Assembly: GCA_036497945.1 (NCBI GenBank)
Contig: DASXIN010000135.1
Coordinates: 35,644 to 99,643, forward strand
DNA from: RYN-230 sp036497945
GTDB taxonomy: Bacteria; Actinomycetota; Actinomycetes; Streptosporangiales; Streptosporangiaceae
DNA length: 64,000 bases
Direction: 5' to 3'
The notes beneath the pieces are model-generated. The model was given only the letters and a program-made list of their open reading frames with translations. It had not been told where the DNA came from and searched no databases. Shown one piece after another: positions 51,141-60,402 of this stretch (positions within the stretch are counted from its first letter, which is position 1; each line of letters starts with the position of its first letter). The position numbers were made by a program, and so were the translations under genes.

Positions 51141-52397
51141 ATGAGTTCCATTGCCACGTTCCGCCCGGGACGCCGCCCCGTCCCGGTGCTGCCGCATGCG
51201 GTGGCGCGGGAGCGCTCGATACGGCGCCGGGTCGGTCTCGTGTGGGGGCTGCTGTTTCTCAACGTCCTGACCTACTATCCGGGGACCTGGAACGGGACGC
51301 CCCTGCTGCTGGCCGTCCCGCACCGGTTCGGCCAGCTCATCACGCAGGGCTCACTGCCCGCGGCGCTGCTGGTGGCGCTCAGCGTCAACCCCCGCCGACT
51401 CATCCGCCCGAACGTCTTCCTCTTCCTGCTGAGCCTCATGGTGGCCGAGGTCTTCATGTCCACCGCCCACCCGGGCGACACGGTTCACCTCGTCGGCACC
51501 CTGTACCGGACCCTCCGGCTCACCGCCTTCGTCGCCACCCTCTGGCTGCTGACGCCGTGGTGGGGCCGGCGCGACATGCTGCTGGTCCGGTGCCACCTGA
51601 CGGCACTGTCGGTGGTGCTCGGCTCGGTGCTGCTCGGCTTCATCCTGGCCCCCGGGCGTGCCCTGTCCGGCGGCCGGCTGGCCGGCATGTTCTGGCCCAT
51701 GCCGCCCACCCAGGTCGCGGACTTCGCGGCGGTCGCGGTCGGGCTGGTGATCGTGCTCTGGCTTGGCGGCCTGGTCCGCGGCCGCACCGCGCTGCTCGTC
51801 GTCCTGCTCGCCGGGCTCATGCTGCTGCTGACCCACTCCAGGACCGAACTCATCGCCATGTCGGCGGGAGTTCTCGTGGCCGGCCTGAGCCTGTTCACCT
51901 CCAGCGCGCGGGTCCGTAAGTTCTTCGCCTCCGGCGCTGTCCTGGCGTCCGGCGGGGTGCTGATCCTGTCCGGGCTGGTGACCAGCTGGCTGGCCCGCGG
52001 CCAGGGGACGAACCAGCTCACGGACCTGACCGGCCGGACCACGGTGTGGAGTGCGGTCATCCACGCGCAGCGTGACCTGTTCCACTCGACGTTCGGGAAC
52101 GGGCTGTCGAACGACTCCTTCAACGGCTTCCCCATCGACAGCAACTGGCTCGCCGCTTACTGGGATCTGGGCTTCCTCGGCGTGGCCATCTGTGCCTCGC
52201 TGCTGCTGTACATCCTGATATCCGCCTACTTCCAGCCCCGCAGCCCGCAGCGCGCGCTGGCCATCTACCTGGTGACCTACCTGCTGGTGCGGTCGGTCAC
52301 CGAAACCGGGCTGAACAACGTCTCGGTGAACCTCCTCGAACTCACCCTCGCCGCTTCCTTGCTGGTGGCGCCGGCCACAGCGAGACGGCTGGAATGA
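51141..52397 (+). CDS. O-antigen ligase/polymerase (Wzy-like) membrane protein, second
   Basis: The polytopic protein (418 residues from the ATG at 51141; a TTG at 51135 is possible) has about eleven helices. Its Wzy_C-type block is LLAGLMLLLTHSRTELIAMS near residue 230, followed by LTGRTTVWSAVIHAQRDLFH and SFNGFPIDSNWLAAYWDLGF, typical of actinobacterial O-antigen ligase-domain proteins. It differs from the polymerase at 15348. The 130 bases upstream contain no gene and probably a promoter. Confidence 0.82.
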   Translation: MSSIATFRPGRRPVPVLPHAVARERSIRRRVGLVWGLLFLNVLTYYPGTWNGTPLLLAVPHRFGQLITQGSLPAALLVALSVNPRRLIRPNVFLFLLSLMVAEVFMSTAHPGDTVHLVGTLYRTLRLTAFVATLWLLTPWWGRRDMLLVRCHLTALSVVLGSVLLGFILAPGRALSGGRLAGMFWPMPPTQVADFAAVAVGLVIVLWLGGLVRGRTALLVVLLAGLMLLLTHSRTELIAMSAGVLVAGLSLFTSSARVRKFFASGAVLASGGVLILSGLVTSWLARGQGTNQLTDLTGRTTVWSAVIHAQRDLFHSTFGNGLSNDSFNGFPIDSNWLAAYWDLGFLGVAICASLLLYILISAYFQPRSPQRALAIYLVTYLLVRSVTETGLNNVSVNLLELTLAASLLVAPATARRLE

Positions 52398-52472
52398 CAC
52401 CCACGCGGCTTCGTCACTGGGCGAGGACGAGGTGGCCATCATCATCATCAATTCCTAGGGGGATCTACCGCA

Positions 52473-53291
52473 ATGCCAACCACTTTCCGGCGCCGCATCG
52501 CCAACTCGCCCATTTCGCGGGGCGTGGCGGTCCCGCTGCGCACCATCATGGTGGCCCGCTTCGACGCGCAGGTCATCGGGCGGTCGGTCGACTGGCTGGT
52601 GCGCGGCCGGGAAACCACCAATTTCACCTACGACCTGACGTCGCTCAACATCGATCAACTCTGCTGGTTCGTCGCCTCGGTGAGCGGAGCACAGATCGGC
52701 CAGGTCCGGTCCTGGATGCAGGAACTGGCGGGTGACGACCGACTGGCCGGCGCCATGGCCAGCCGGCTGGCGTCCAATCCGCGCCGGGGAATCTGCGCGA
52801 AGGAAGCGCACTGGGCCCGGCGGGCCGGCTGGTACGGGCTCGTCCGGGCCACCCAGCCCGAGCACGTGATCGAGACGGGGACCCAGCTCGGTCTCGGCTC
52901 CTGCGCCATCGCCGCCGCCCTGCTCCGGAACGGGCACGGCCAGCTCACCACGATCGACATCGACCCCGAAGCCGGCTACCTCATCGGCGAGCCGTGGTCC
53001 GGGGTCATCGACCGCCGCATCGGAAGTTCCCTGGACGTGCTGGCCAAGCTGAGCGACGTGGACATGTTCATCCACGACAGCCTGCACACCTACGACTACG
53101 AAGCCCAGGAACTGGCGGCGGTGGAACCGAACCTCCGAGCAGATGCGGTCGTACTTTCCGACAACGCCCACCAGTCGGCCGCACTGTCGCACTGGGCCGA
53201 GCGGACCGGCCGACGTTACCTCTTCTTCCGGGAAGAACCGCTCAACCACTGGTGGCCGGGAGACGGCATCGGCGCGGCCTGGGCCATGTGA
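52473..53291 (+). CDS. Class I SAM-dependent methyltransferase (Methyltransf_24 type)
   Basis: The 272-residue product has the SAM site HVIETGTQLGLGSCAIAAAL near residue 129, the acidic loop LTTIDIDPEAG near residue 160, and FIHDSLHTYDYEAQELAAVE near residue 200. This arrangement matches small-molecule and sugar O-methyltransferases. It could methylate the polysaccharide or a precursor. The annotation 'cephalosporin hydroxylase-like' is sometimes given to relatives. It follows the Wzy gene by 75 bases, with AGGGGG near 52457 as a ribosome-binding site. Confidence 0.82.
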   Translation: MPTTFRRRIANSPISRGVAVPLRTIMVARFDAQVIGRSVDWLVRGRETTNFTYDLTSLNIDQLCWFVASVSGAQIGQVRSWMQELAGDDRLAGAMASRLASNPRRGICAKEAHWARRAGWYGLVRATQPEHVIETGTQLGLGSCAIAAALLRNGHGQLTTIDIDPEAGYLIGEPWSGVIDRRIGSSLDVLAKLSDVDMFIHDSLHTYDYEAQELAAVEPNLRADAVVLSDNAHQSAALSHWAERTGRRYLFFREEPLNHWWPGDGIGAAWAM

Positions 53292-53307
53292 GGGCACGTA
53301 GCCTCTC

Positions 53308-55326
53308 ATGGAACACCTAGTTCACCGGGTGCGCACGTGGCGGCGACGGGCCGCGGGCCGGGGCCGGAGAGCAGCCGCACTGCTGCTAGCTCTGGCCGCC
53401 GCGGCCGGCTGCACCACGAGCCAGGCCGGGCATGACACCGCCGGGCCCACGCCGGTTACGGCCCCGCGCGGCATCCCCAGCCACACCGCCCACGCCACCA
53501 GGGTCTGCGGTCAGCCGGTCCTGGACTCGCCATACCACTATGACGGCCCCCCCGGCGGATACCAGAGCGGCAGCCGGGGGCTGCCCAGCTACGGCACGCC
53601 AGGATCGGACTTCCCGCACGCCACCGCCGGAGTCGTGCTCCCGGCCGGCCGCCACGACTATCTCTCCTACCAGCTCAGACCAGACACGGTGTACTACCTG
53701 TCGCCGGGCAGGCACGTCGGCTTCCTGCAGGCGAACGCCAATGATGTCCTCGTGGGCGGCCGGGCAGGCGGCACCCGGACCGTGCTTTCCGGCGGCTACC
53801 AGGCCGCCTACCGGTGGGCCATCGACTCCAACTTCTCCGACGGCAACCAGTCCGGGGTGATCATCGAATACCTGACCATCGAGAAGTTCCAGCCACCCGG
53901 CGACGGCGCGGCCATCAACCAGAGCGCCAATACCGGCTGGACCCTCCGCTACGACACCGTCACCCTGAACGTGCCTGGCGCCGGGATGATCGCGGGCGCC
54001 GACAGCGTCCTCCAAGACAATTGCCTGACGCTGAATGGGCAATACGGCTTCCAGTCTTCAGACGTGGGCCCGTGGGGACGCGATTCGCTGACCGGCGGCC
54101 CGTACAACGTCACCGTCAAAGACAACGAGATCAGCTACAACGACACGTGCGACTTCGAAGGGCTGCTCAGCAACCCGTCGATCGGCTGGGCGAAGCACAA
54201 CCCGGTGCCCGCACGCTACCGGAATCCGCACTGCGGCACGGTCACCGCAGACGGCAACCAGGGTGGCGCCAAGCTGTGGCAGACGAACGGCGTGACTATC
54301 ACGGGCAACTACATCCACCACAACTGGGGCCCGGGCCTCTGGGCCGACACGGACAACGCAAACACCACCTACGCCGATAACATGATCACCCACAACGACG
54401 GACCGGCGATCATCGAGGAGATCTCGTACAACTTCTCGGTCACCGGGAACTACTTGGCCGATAACAGCTGGGCGGCCGGGCTGGGGAACTTCCGTTTCCC
54501 GACCCCCGCTGTCTACGTCAGTGAGAGCGGGAGCGACTCCATGTTCGGCGGGATACCGCCGTGCCGCGAGAGGTCCTGCTCTGGCCAGGCCGCCTATCCG
54601 GACCGGTCCGATATCAGCGGTAACACGCTGGTGGACAACGGCGGGAGCGTCTTCCTCTGGCAGAGTTCGGACCGTTTCTGCTCGGCTGGTTACGACGGCA
54701 CGTGCACGCTGGTCCGCAGCGGGCCTGCGGCACCGTTCACGATGCCCGGGTGCAAATCCAACCTGCCGTCGGCGTCGATTAGCACGGCCACGTACACCGG
54801 GCGCCACACGGGCGAGCCGCTGCGGGACTGGTGGGACGGCTGCCTCTGGAAGACGGCAAACGTGCGCGTCAGCGCCAACATCATCGATTTCAGCCCGGCC
54901 CGCATCCCGCACTGCAACCGGGCCGACTGGCCGGATTGCGGTGCCGGCGGAATGTTCAGCGAATACGGCGTGTCCGCTCCCTACAACCGGCCGGGCGAGT
55001 GGGCCATCGCCAGCCAGCTCACGTTCTTCCAGCACAACACGTGGTCGGGCAATGTCTACCGCGGCCCGTCGAAGTTCTACGCCTGGGCCCAGGGGAATGC
55101 CACCAGCTGGGCCGACTGGACCGGGGCGCTGACGAAGGGCGGCCGGTGCGGCTCCGCGTACGAGCACACGAGCGGGGCCTGCCCGGGCCCGTTCGGCCAG
55201 GAAGCCGGGAGCACATACAGCAGCGCGCCCCCGCCCCGTAACCGGTTCCCGGTACCAGGCAGGGAATCAGGCACCGGTGGTATCACGGCACCGTGCCCGG
55301 GGGTCCTATATCTGGGACGGACGTGA
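53308..55326 (+). CDS. Secreted lipoprotein with right-handed parallel beta-helix
   Basis: The 672-residue product starts with an Arg-rich signal peptide and lipobox LAAAAGC near residue 35. Beta-helix rungs follow with repeated aspartate/asparagine turns: YLTIEKFQ, YDTVTLNV, YNVTVKDNEISYNDTCDFEG, VTITGNYIHHNWGPGLWADT and SDISGNTLVDNGG. The N-terminal part VYYLSPGRHVGFLQANANDV resembles surface glycan-binding or lyase/epimerase folds such as pectate lyase and mannuronan epimerase. Catalytic residues cannot be assigned with certainty. It probably acts on the polysaccharide outside the cell. Confidence 0.8.
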   Translation: MEHLVHRVRTWRRRAAGRGRRAAALLLALAAAAGCTTSQAGHDTAGPTPVTAPRGIPSHTAHATRVCGQPVLDSPYHYDGPPGGYQSGSRGLPSYGTPGSDFPHATAGVVLPAGRHDYLSYQLRPDTVYYLSPGRHVGFLQANANDVLVGGRAGGTRTVLSGGYQAAYRWAIDSNFSDGNQSGVIIEYLTIEKFQPPGDGAAINQSANTGWTLRYDTVTLNVPGAGMIAGADSVLQDNCLTLNGQYGFQSSDVGPWGRDSLTGGPYNVTVKDNEISYNDTCDFEGLLSNPSIGWAKHNPVPARYRNPHCGTVTADGNQGGAKLWQTNGVTITGNYIHHNWGPGLWADTDNANTTYADNMITHNDGPAIIEEISYNFSVTGNYLADNSWAAGLGNFRFPTPAVYVSESGSDSMFGGIPPCRERSCSGQAAYPDRSDISGNTLVDNGGSVFLWQSSDRFCSAGYDGTCTLVRSGPAAPFTMPGCKSNLPSASISTATYTGRHTGEPLRDWWDGCLWKTANVRVSANIIDFSPARIPHCNRADWPDCGAGGMFSEYGVSAPYNRPGEWAIASQLTFFQHNTWSGNVYRGPSKFYAWAQGNATSWADWTGALTKGGRCGSAYEHTSGACPGPFGQEAGSTYSSAPPPRNRFPVPGRESGTGGITAPCPGVLYLGRT

Positions 55327-55361
55327 TCCCGGACGGCGCTGTGGCGAAGGTACGGTAGAGG

Positions 55362-56531
55362 ATGCTGGATGCCCTGACGAGACGCTTGTTCCTGCCCGCG
55401 AAGGCCGGCATCAAGGTCGTGCGGCCGCACGGATCCGGCGGCCGCCGTCCGTCCGTGTCGGTGGTGATACCGTGCTACAACTACGGACGGTATCTGCCGC
55501 AGTGCTCGGCCAGTGCCCTCGGCCAGGAGGGCGTGGACGTCGACGTCCTCATCATCGACGACGCGTCCCCCGACGGGAGCGGCAAGGTCGCCCGCAAGCT
55601 CGCCGCGGGCGACGCCCGGGTGCGCGCGATCTGCCACCCGGAGAACCGCGGCCACATCGCCACTTACAACGAAGGGCTGGCCCAGGTCACCGGAGACTAC
55701 GTCGTGCTGCTTTCGGCCGACGATCTGCTCGTCCCCGGATGCCTGGCGCGAGCCGCCTCCCTCATGGAGCAGTACCCTTCGGTCGGCCTGACCTACGGCT
55801 TCCCCGTCGACTTCACCGACAGCCACCTGCCCGCCCCGCGCACGACGGCCAGGAACTGGATCATCTGGCCGGGCCATAGCTGGCTCACCCACCGGTGCAA
55901 GCTGGGCCAGAACATCATCCGGTCGCCCGAGGTGGTGCTGCGGACCAGTGTGCTTCGCGAGATCGGCGGCTACCGGGCCGACCTGCCCCACGCCGCCGAC
56001 TTCGAACTGTGGATGCGGACGGCCACGGTCGCCGACATCGGCTATGTGGCCGGCGCGGACCAGGCGTATTACCGCAACCACGCGTCGAACATGCACCATT
56101 CGACCTTCGACATGGTCGATGACTTCGCGCAGCGGCTGGCCTCTTTCGACGCCGTCTTCGCCGAATGCTCCGGCCGGCTGGAGGACCCGGCCGCGCTGCA
56201 GGACATGGCCCACCGCGCCCTCGCGCGCCGCGCGCTGAACCAGGCCATGCGCGACGCCGCGCATCGCGCGCTGGCCCGGAGCGCGGTAAGCCGAAAGGTG
56301 CGCGAGTCCTCCCAGGGCGCCGTCGGCGGCGAGGCGGCCAGCGACTACACAGCGTTCGCGCTCAAGGCGTGGCCCGGCGCCCGCAGCCTACCCGAGTGGC
56401 GGGCGCTGGGCAGGCTGGCCGATACGGGTGAGGGAGCGGCCCGCCTGCGTCCGGCCCTCATGGCCCGGATGGCCATCCGTAAGCTTGGCACCCGGGCCCG
56501 GCTGGGCAGCAAGCGGATGGCCGGGGTCTGA
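55362..56531 (+). CDS. Family 2 glycosyltransferase
   Basis: The 389-residue protein has the GT-A core SVSVVIPCYNYGRYLPQCSA (residues 30-49), LIIDDASPDGSGKV with the nucleotide-binding aspartates, and LLSADDLLVPGCLARA near residue 115. The acceptor-side motif HAADFELWMRTATVADIGYV lies near residue 210. A C-terminal Ala/Arg-rich helical tail follows residue 300. A sugar is presumably added to the lipid-linked unit. It ends the plus-strand run; the next gene converges from the minus strand after 26 bases. Confidence 0.9.
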   Translation: MLDALTRRLFLPAKAGIKVVRPHGSGGRRPSVSVVIPCYNYGRYLPQCSASALGQEGVDVDVLIIDDASPDGSGKVARKLAAGDARVRAICHPENRGHIATYNEGLAQVTGDYVVLLSADDLLVPGCLARAASLMEQYPSVGLTYGFPVDFTDSHLPAPRTTARNWIIWPGHSWLTHRCKLGQNIIRSPEVVLRTSVLREIGGYRADLPHAADFELWMRTATVADIGYVAGADQAYYRNHASNMHHSTFDMVDDFAQRLASFDAVFAECSGRLEDPAALQDMAHRALARRALNQAMRDAAHRALARSAVSRKVRESSQGAVGGEAASDYTAFALKAWPGARSLPEWRALGRLADTGEGAARLRPALMARMAIRKLGTRARLGSKRMAGV

Positions 56532-56557
56532 GCCAGCCCGGCGCTCGCCTCCCGCGG

Positions 56558-57364
56558 TCAGTCCAGCCGCGAAGGCCGTTCCGTGAACGACACGTCGACG
56601 AGTTCCGAGCGTGTCCACTGCCGGTGGATCCGCTCTCTCCGGTAGGAGATCGCCTGCCGCAGGAGCGGGACGTTGAAGCGCAGCAAGGAACCCACCAGCC
56701 GGGCCTTCAGGCCCGGCTTCAGGGAGTAGATCCCGATCGTCGAGTCGAATTCGGGGCTCTTCCGCACCGGAAGCGGAACGACGCACCGTACCCGGTCGAG
56801 AATCCCCTCCCGGTAGAAGAACCACCAGTCGTCGGGGCTGGCGCGGACGGGGAGCATGCTCTTGTCCATCCGCTCGCAGGCTTCCCGGGTGACGACGTAC
56901 CCCGCGGAGCTTCCCGGCTGGCGAACATCGATGGGCAGAACGAGCTGCCGGGCCCCGGGCAGGCGGACCGCTCCTTCCCGGCTCATCAGGCACGCTTCCC
57001 GGCTGTCGTAGTTGAGGAGGGCCACCTCCGCGCCGGTCAGGTGACGGCCCACGGCCTCGGCCAGGCTGGCCAGGTCCGGCGGAACGGTGACGTCGTCCTC
57101 GAGCACCACGGCCTGTTCGTGCCCGTCGTTGAGGATCTTCCGGTAGACGCGCAGGTGGCTCAGCGCACAGCCGGCCATGCCCGCGGGCCACGGCTGGCCC
57201 CGGGTCAGCAGGGCCGGGTCGATGGTCGCCGTGTCGGCCAGGTCGAGGTCGCGCCCCTCGACGCCGGTGACGACTTCGTAGTCCACCCCGGCCCGGTCCA
57301 GTTCCGCGGTGATGTGGTCCCGCCGCTCCGGCGAACGGGCCAGGTTGATGACGTAGACGTGCAC
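56558..57364 (-). CDS. Family 25 glycosyltransferase (LPS biosynthesis type)
   Basis: The start is GTG at 57364 (reading VHVYVINLARSPERRDHI) with GGGAG six bases upstream; the open frame to 57496 lacks conservation. The 268-residue product has the GT25 signatures VINLARSPERRDHI at the N-terminus, GCALSHLRVYRKIL near residue 70, VVLEDDVTVPPDL near residue 90, and GYVVTREACERM near residue 155. It would transfer galactose or a related sugar. It lies 10 bases from the GT4 gene upstream on the same strand. Confidence 0.9.
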   Translation of the reverse strand: MHVYVINLARSPERRDHITAELDRAGVDYEVVTGVEGRDLDLADTATIDPALLTRGQPWPAGMAGCALSHLRVYRKILNDGHEQAVVLEDDVTVPPDLASLAEAVGRHLTGAEVALLNYDSREACLMSREGAVRLPGARQLVLPIDVRQPGSSAGYVVTREACERMDKSMLPVRASPDDWWFFYREGILDRVRCVVPLPVRKSPEFDSTIGIYSLKPGLKARLVGSLLRFNVPLLRQAISYRRERIHRQWTRSELVDVSFTERPSRLD

Positions 57365-57374
57365 GATGGTCTCC

Positions 57375-58517
57375 CTACCCGAGCCGGTGACGCCGGCGGT
57401 CGGCGACCTCGCGGTACACGTCCAGCGTGGCATCGGCCATGGCCCCCCAGGTGAACTCGGCGGCGCGCTTGATGCCCGCATCGCGCAGCCGGTCACCCGC
57501 CCCCACCGCCTGGATGATGGCGCGGGCTATCGACGCCGGTTCTCTGGGGTCGGACAGGATCGCGGCGCCCCCCGCGACTTCCGGCATGCTGCTGGTGTCG
57601 GAGGTCACGACGGGGCAGCCACAGGCCATCGCCTCCAGGATGGGCAGCCCGAAGGTCTCGTTGAACGACGGATAGATGAGCACATCGGCCGCCTGGTAGA
57701 AGGGAACGGTGTCCTCGAGCGGGATCCCGCCGACGAACACCACGTCGGAGGCGATCCCCAGGTCGGCCGCGAGCGAACGCAGGCTGGCCACGTAGGAGCT
57801 GTCGCCCCGGCCGACGATCGCGAGCTGCCTGCCCCCCAGCTCCTTGCGGGCCAGCGCCCAGGCCCGGAGCAGCCCCTCGGCGTTCTTGTACGGCCAGAGG
57901 GTGGACACGAACAGCGCGAAGGGCCTGGTGACGCCGTACCGCCCGACCTGAGTCCGGGCGGCGGCCGGATCACCGGGCTGGAACAGATCGTGGTCGATCG
58001 CCTCGTAGATCAGCCGGAGCTTCCCCGGGTCGACGTCCAGGTACTTCAGGACCTCCGAGCGCAAGCTCTCGGAATTCACCACGACCGCTTCCGCCACCCG
58101 CACCGAGCGCGGATAGCTCAGCTGACGGTAGGCACGGACCAGCGGGCTGATCGAGGCCGGGGTGGTGAACGCATGCATCGTCTTCATGTGGATGACCACC
58201 GAGCGGGGGATCCGCACGATTGGTGCCATCAAGGTGACGAAGATGTCGATGTGGCTGAGCGGTAGGCGCACCGGCGTGTAGATGTGCTCGGACAGGGTCC
58301 GGGGAATGCGCCGCTCGTTCGACCAGGGATAGGTGATATAGCCGACGTTCGGCCCGCAGCCCTGGTACAGATGCCGTGACCTGGGGCTCACCAGCAGGTG
58401 CAGTTCCTCGCCGAACTCCAGCCGCTTGGCCATCTCCGGGACCACCCGGCTCCAGCACCAGTGGGCACCGGACGGGGCATCGGGATTCTCCGTCAGGAGA
58501 TTGATCGCGACTCGCAT
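57375..58517 (-). CDS. Family 4 glycosyltransferase
   Basis: The 380-residue GT-B enzyme shows VVNSESLRSEVLKYLDVDPG near residue 147 and FALFVSTLWPYKNAEGLLRA near residue 200. The donor-site motif is PSFNETFGLPILEAMACGCP near residue 290, with the conserved E-x7-E glutamates. It is unrelated in detail to the GT4 at 40535. The ribosome-binding site GGAGAG lies just downstream of a perfect 9-base stem-loop. Confidence 0.92.
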   Translation of the reverse strand: MRVAINLLTENPDAPSGAHWCWSRVVPEMAKRLEFGEELHLLVSPRSRHLYQGCGPNVGYITYPWSNERRIPRTLSEHIYTPVRLPLSHIDIFVTLMAPIVRIPRSVVIHMKTMHAFTTPASISPLVRAYRQLSYPRSVRVAEAVVVNSESLRSEVLKYLDVDPGKLRLIYEAIDHDLFQPGDPAAARTQVGRYGVTRPFALFVSTLWPYKNAEGLLRAWALARKELGGRQLAIVGRGDSSYVASLRSLAADLGIASDVVFVGGIPLEDTVPFYQAADVLIYPSFNETFGLPILEAMACGCPVVTSDTSSMPEVAGGAAILSDPREPASIARAIIQAVGAGDRLRDAGIKRAAEFTWGAMADATLDVYREVADRRRHRLG

Positions 58518-58536
58518 GTCTGTCTACTCTCCGTCG

Positions 58537-58557
58537 CGGCCCGCGTGCCGCGGGCCG
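58537..58557 (-). terminator. Perfect 9-bp stem-loop between aminotransferase and GT4 genes
   Basis: CGGCCCGCG-TGC-CGCGGGCCG is a perfect inverted repeat in the 50-base gap after the DegT stop (58568) and before the GT4 start. No T run follows on the minus strand. It may act as a partial terminator, an mRNA-stabilising element or an attenuator rather than a full intrinsic terminator. Confidence 0.4.
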
Positions 58558-58567
58558 GTCTTCGCGG

Positions 58568-59683
58568 TCACGGGCGCTGGACGGCGGCCACGAGAGCCGA
58601 CACCACGCGCTCCTGCTGGGCGGGCGTGATCTCGGGGAACAGGGGCAGGCTCACGATCTCCCGCGCCGCCCGTTCGGCCACAGGGAAGGCGCCCTCCGCG
58701 TATCCTTGCCCGGCAAGGGCCCCGGTGAGGTGGAGCGGCACCGGGTAGTGGATCCCGGCGCCGATGCCCGCCGCTCGCAGCTCCTTGATCACCCGGTCCC
58801 GGTCCGGCACCCGGACCACGTACAGGTGCCAGACGGGCTCGTTGCCGTCCAGCACCCGCGGCACGATGATGTCCGCCGCGCCTGCCAGCAGCGCGTCGTA
58901 GCGCCCGGCGGCCGCCCGGCGGGCCTCATTCCACCCGGCCAGACGGCGCAGCTTGGCCGAGAGCACGACCGCCTGCAAGGTGTCGAGCCGGCTGTTGAGC
59001 CCGATGACGTCGTGGTCGTACTTCTGCCGGGCACCGTGATCGCGGATCATCTGGATGCGGGCCGCGAGATCGTCGGAATCGGTGAGGACGGCCCCGGCGT
59101 CTCCGTACGCGCCCAGGTTCTTCCCCGGGTAGAAGCTGGTGGCGGCCGCGTGCCCGAGCGCCCCCGCGCTCTTGCCCTCGCGCCTGGCCCCCTGCGCCTG
59201 GGCCGCGTCTTCCACCACCCAGGCGCTGGCCCGGGCGGCCAGCGGCAGCAACCGCTCGACCGGGGCGGCCTGGCCATACAGGTGCACCGGGATGATGGCG
59301 CGGGTCCGCGGCGTGATCGCGGCGTGGACGGCTTCGGCGTCGATCAGGTAGCTGCCGTCGTCGGCGCAGTCGGCCAGGACCGGGGTGGCACCCGCCCGGC
59401 AGATGGCTTCGGCGGTGGCGATAAACGTATTGGCCGGCAGGATGCATTCGTCGCCTGGGCCGACCCCGAGTGCGCGCAGCGCGATTTCGATGGCGTCGGT
59501 TCCGTTCGCCACGCCAGCGCAGTGCCGCGTCCCGGTGAAGGCCGCGTACTCGGCTTCGAACGCCGCCACCTGCGGGCCGCCGATGAACGAGGTCCGGGCC
59601 ACCACCTGCTGCCAGCCCTCGGCGATCTCGCTGGCCACGGCCGCGTGCTGCGCGGCCAGATCGACAAACGGAATCGAAGTCAC
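58568..59683 (-). CDS. DegT/DnrJ/EryC1 PLP-dependent sugar aminotransferase (WlbC/WbpE-like)
   Basis: The start is GTG at 59683 (IPFVDLAAQH), overlapping the acetyltransferase stop (GTGA), giving 371 residues. The PLP-lysine motif SFYPGKNLGAYGDAGA lies near residue 178, the EDAAQAQGA segment with the PLP-contacting aspartate near residue 155, and HLYGQAAPVE near residue 134. The N-terminal VDLAAQH resembles aminotransferases acting on 3-keto sugar nucleotides. It would aminate a keto-sugar nucleotide, perhaps the product of the dehydrogenase at 62518. Confidence 0.9.
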   Translation of the reverse strand: MTSIPFVDLAAQHAAVASEIAEGWQQVVARTSFIGGPQVAAFEAEYAAFTGTRHCAGVANGTDAIEIALRALGVGPGDECILPANTFIATAEAICRAGATPVLADCADDGSYLIDAEAVHAAITPRTRAIIPVHLYGQAAPVERLLPLAARASAWVVEDAAQAQGARREGKSAGALGHAAATSFYPGKNLGAYGDAGAVLTDSDDLAARIQMIRDHGARQKYDHDVIGLNSRLDTLQAVVLSAKLRRLAGWNEARRAAAGRYDALLAGAADIIVPRVLDGNEPVWHLYVVRVPDRDRVIKELRAAGIGAGIHYPVPLHLTGALAGQGYAEGAFPVAERAAREIVSLPLFPEITPAQQERVVSALVAAVQRP

Positions 59684-60402
59684 TGATCCCCCAGCTTTCC
59701 GATGGTCACGCCATCCGCACCGGATGACGCCGCGGCGGTCGCCGCTTCCCGCAGATACCGCGCTGGCAGCCCGGTCCAGACCTGGCCGGCCGGGACGTCG
59801 TGGGTGACGACCGCCCCCATCCCCACCAGCGCGCCGGGACCGATGCTCCGCTGCTCGCGGACCAGGGCGCCGGCTCCGAGGTAGGCGCACTCGCCCACGC
59901 GGACGCCTCCGCCCAGGCGTACCCCCGAGGCCACCGTGGCGAAGTCCCCGATGACGTCATCGTGGGTGAGGGTTACGTGCGGCATGATCGCGACATGGGA
60001 GCCGACGGTCACCGCCGCGCTCAGGACGGTCTGGGCCAGCAGCACGCTGCCCGGCCCGACCCGTGAGGTGCTGGAAACCGAGGCCGACGGATGGATGATC
60101 GTCGCGTAGCGCTCGGCCGGAAGGCCGAGCGCCTGCACAATCCGCATGCGGCTGGTGTAATCGTCGGGTCGGCCGGTGCAGACTACGACGCAGACATCCG
60201 GCATGGCGCCGAGCCTGCCAGTGGCCCCCAGCACCGGGACCTCATCAATCTCTGTCCCATTACGTGCCGGGTCATCATCCAGGTACCCAACGAGCCGCCA
60301 GCGTGCGCCAGCGGCATTCAGCGCCCGGACCGCCTCAACGGTTTCTCTGCCGAAACCGCCTGCCCCGACCACAATCAGTTCGCGATCCGTGTGCCGCGTC
60401 AT
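59680..60402 (-). CDS. Sugar O/N-acetyltransferase, NeuD/PglD family
   Basis: The 240-residue product has an N-terminal Rossmann-like domain (VVGAGGFGRETVEAVRALNA, residues 11-30) and a left-handed beta-helix of hexapeptide repeats from about residue 95. TLTHDDVIGDFATVASGVRL contains the conserved histidine used as general base in PglD. Such enzymes acetylate the amine of an aminosugar nucleotide made by a DegT aminotransferase, and DegT genes lie on both sides here with 4-base overlaps. Confidence 0.88.
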   Translation of the reverse strand: MTRHTDRELIVVGAGGFGRETVEAVRALNAAGARWRLVGYLDDDPARNGTEIDEVPVLGATGRLGAMPDVCVVVCTGRPDDYTSRMRIVQALGLPAERYATIIHPSASVSSTSRVGPGSVLLAQTVLSAAVTVGSHVAIMPHVTLTHDDVIGDFATVASGVRLGGGVRVGECAYLGAGALVREQRSIGPGALVGMGAVVTHDVPAGQVWTGLPARYLREAATAAASSGADGVTIGKLGDQ

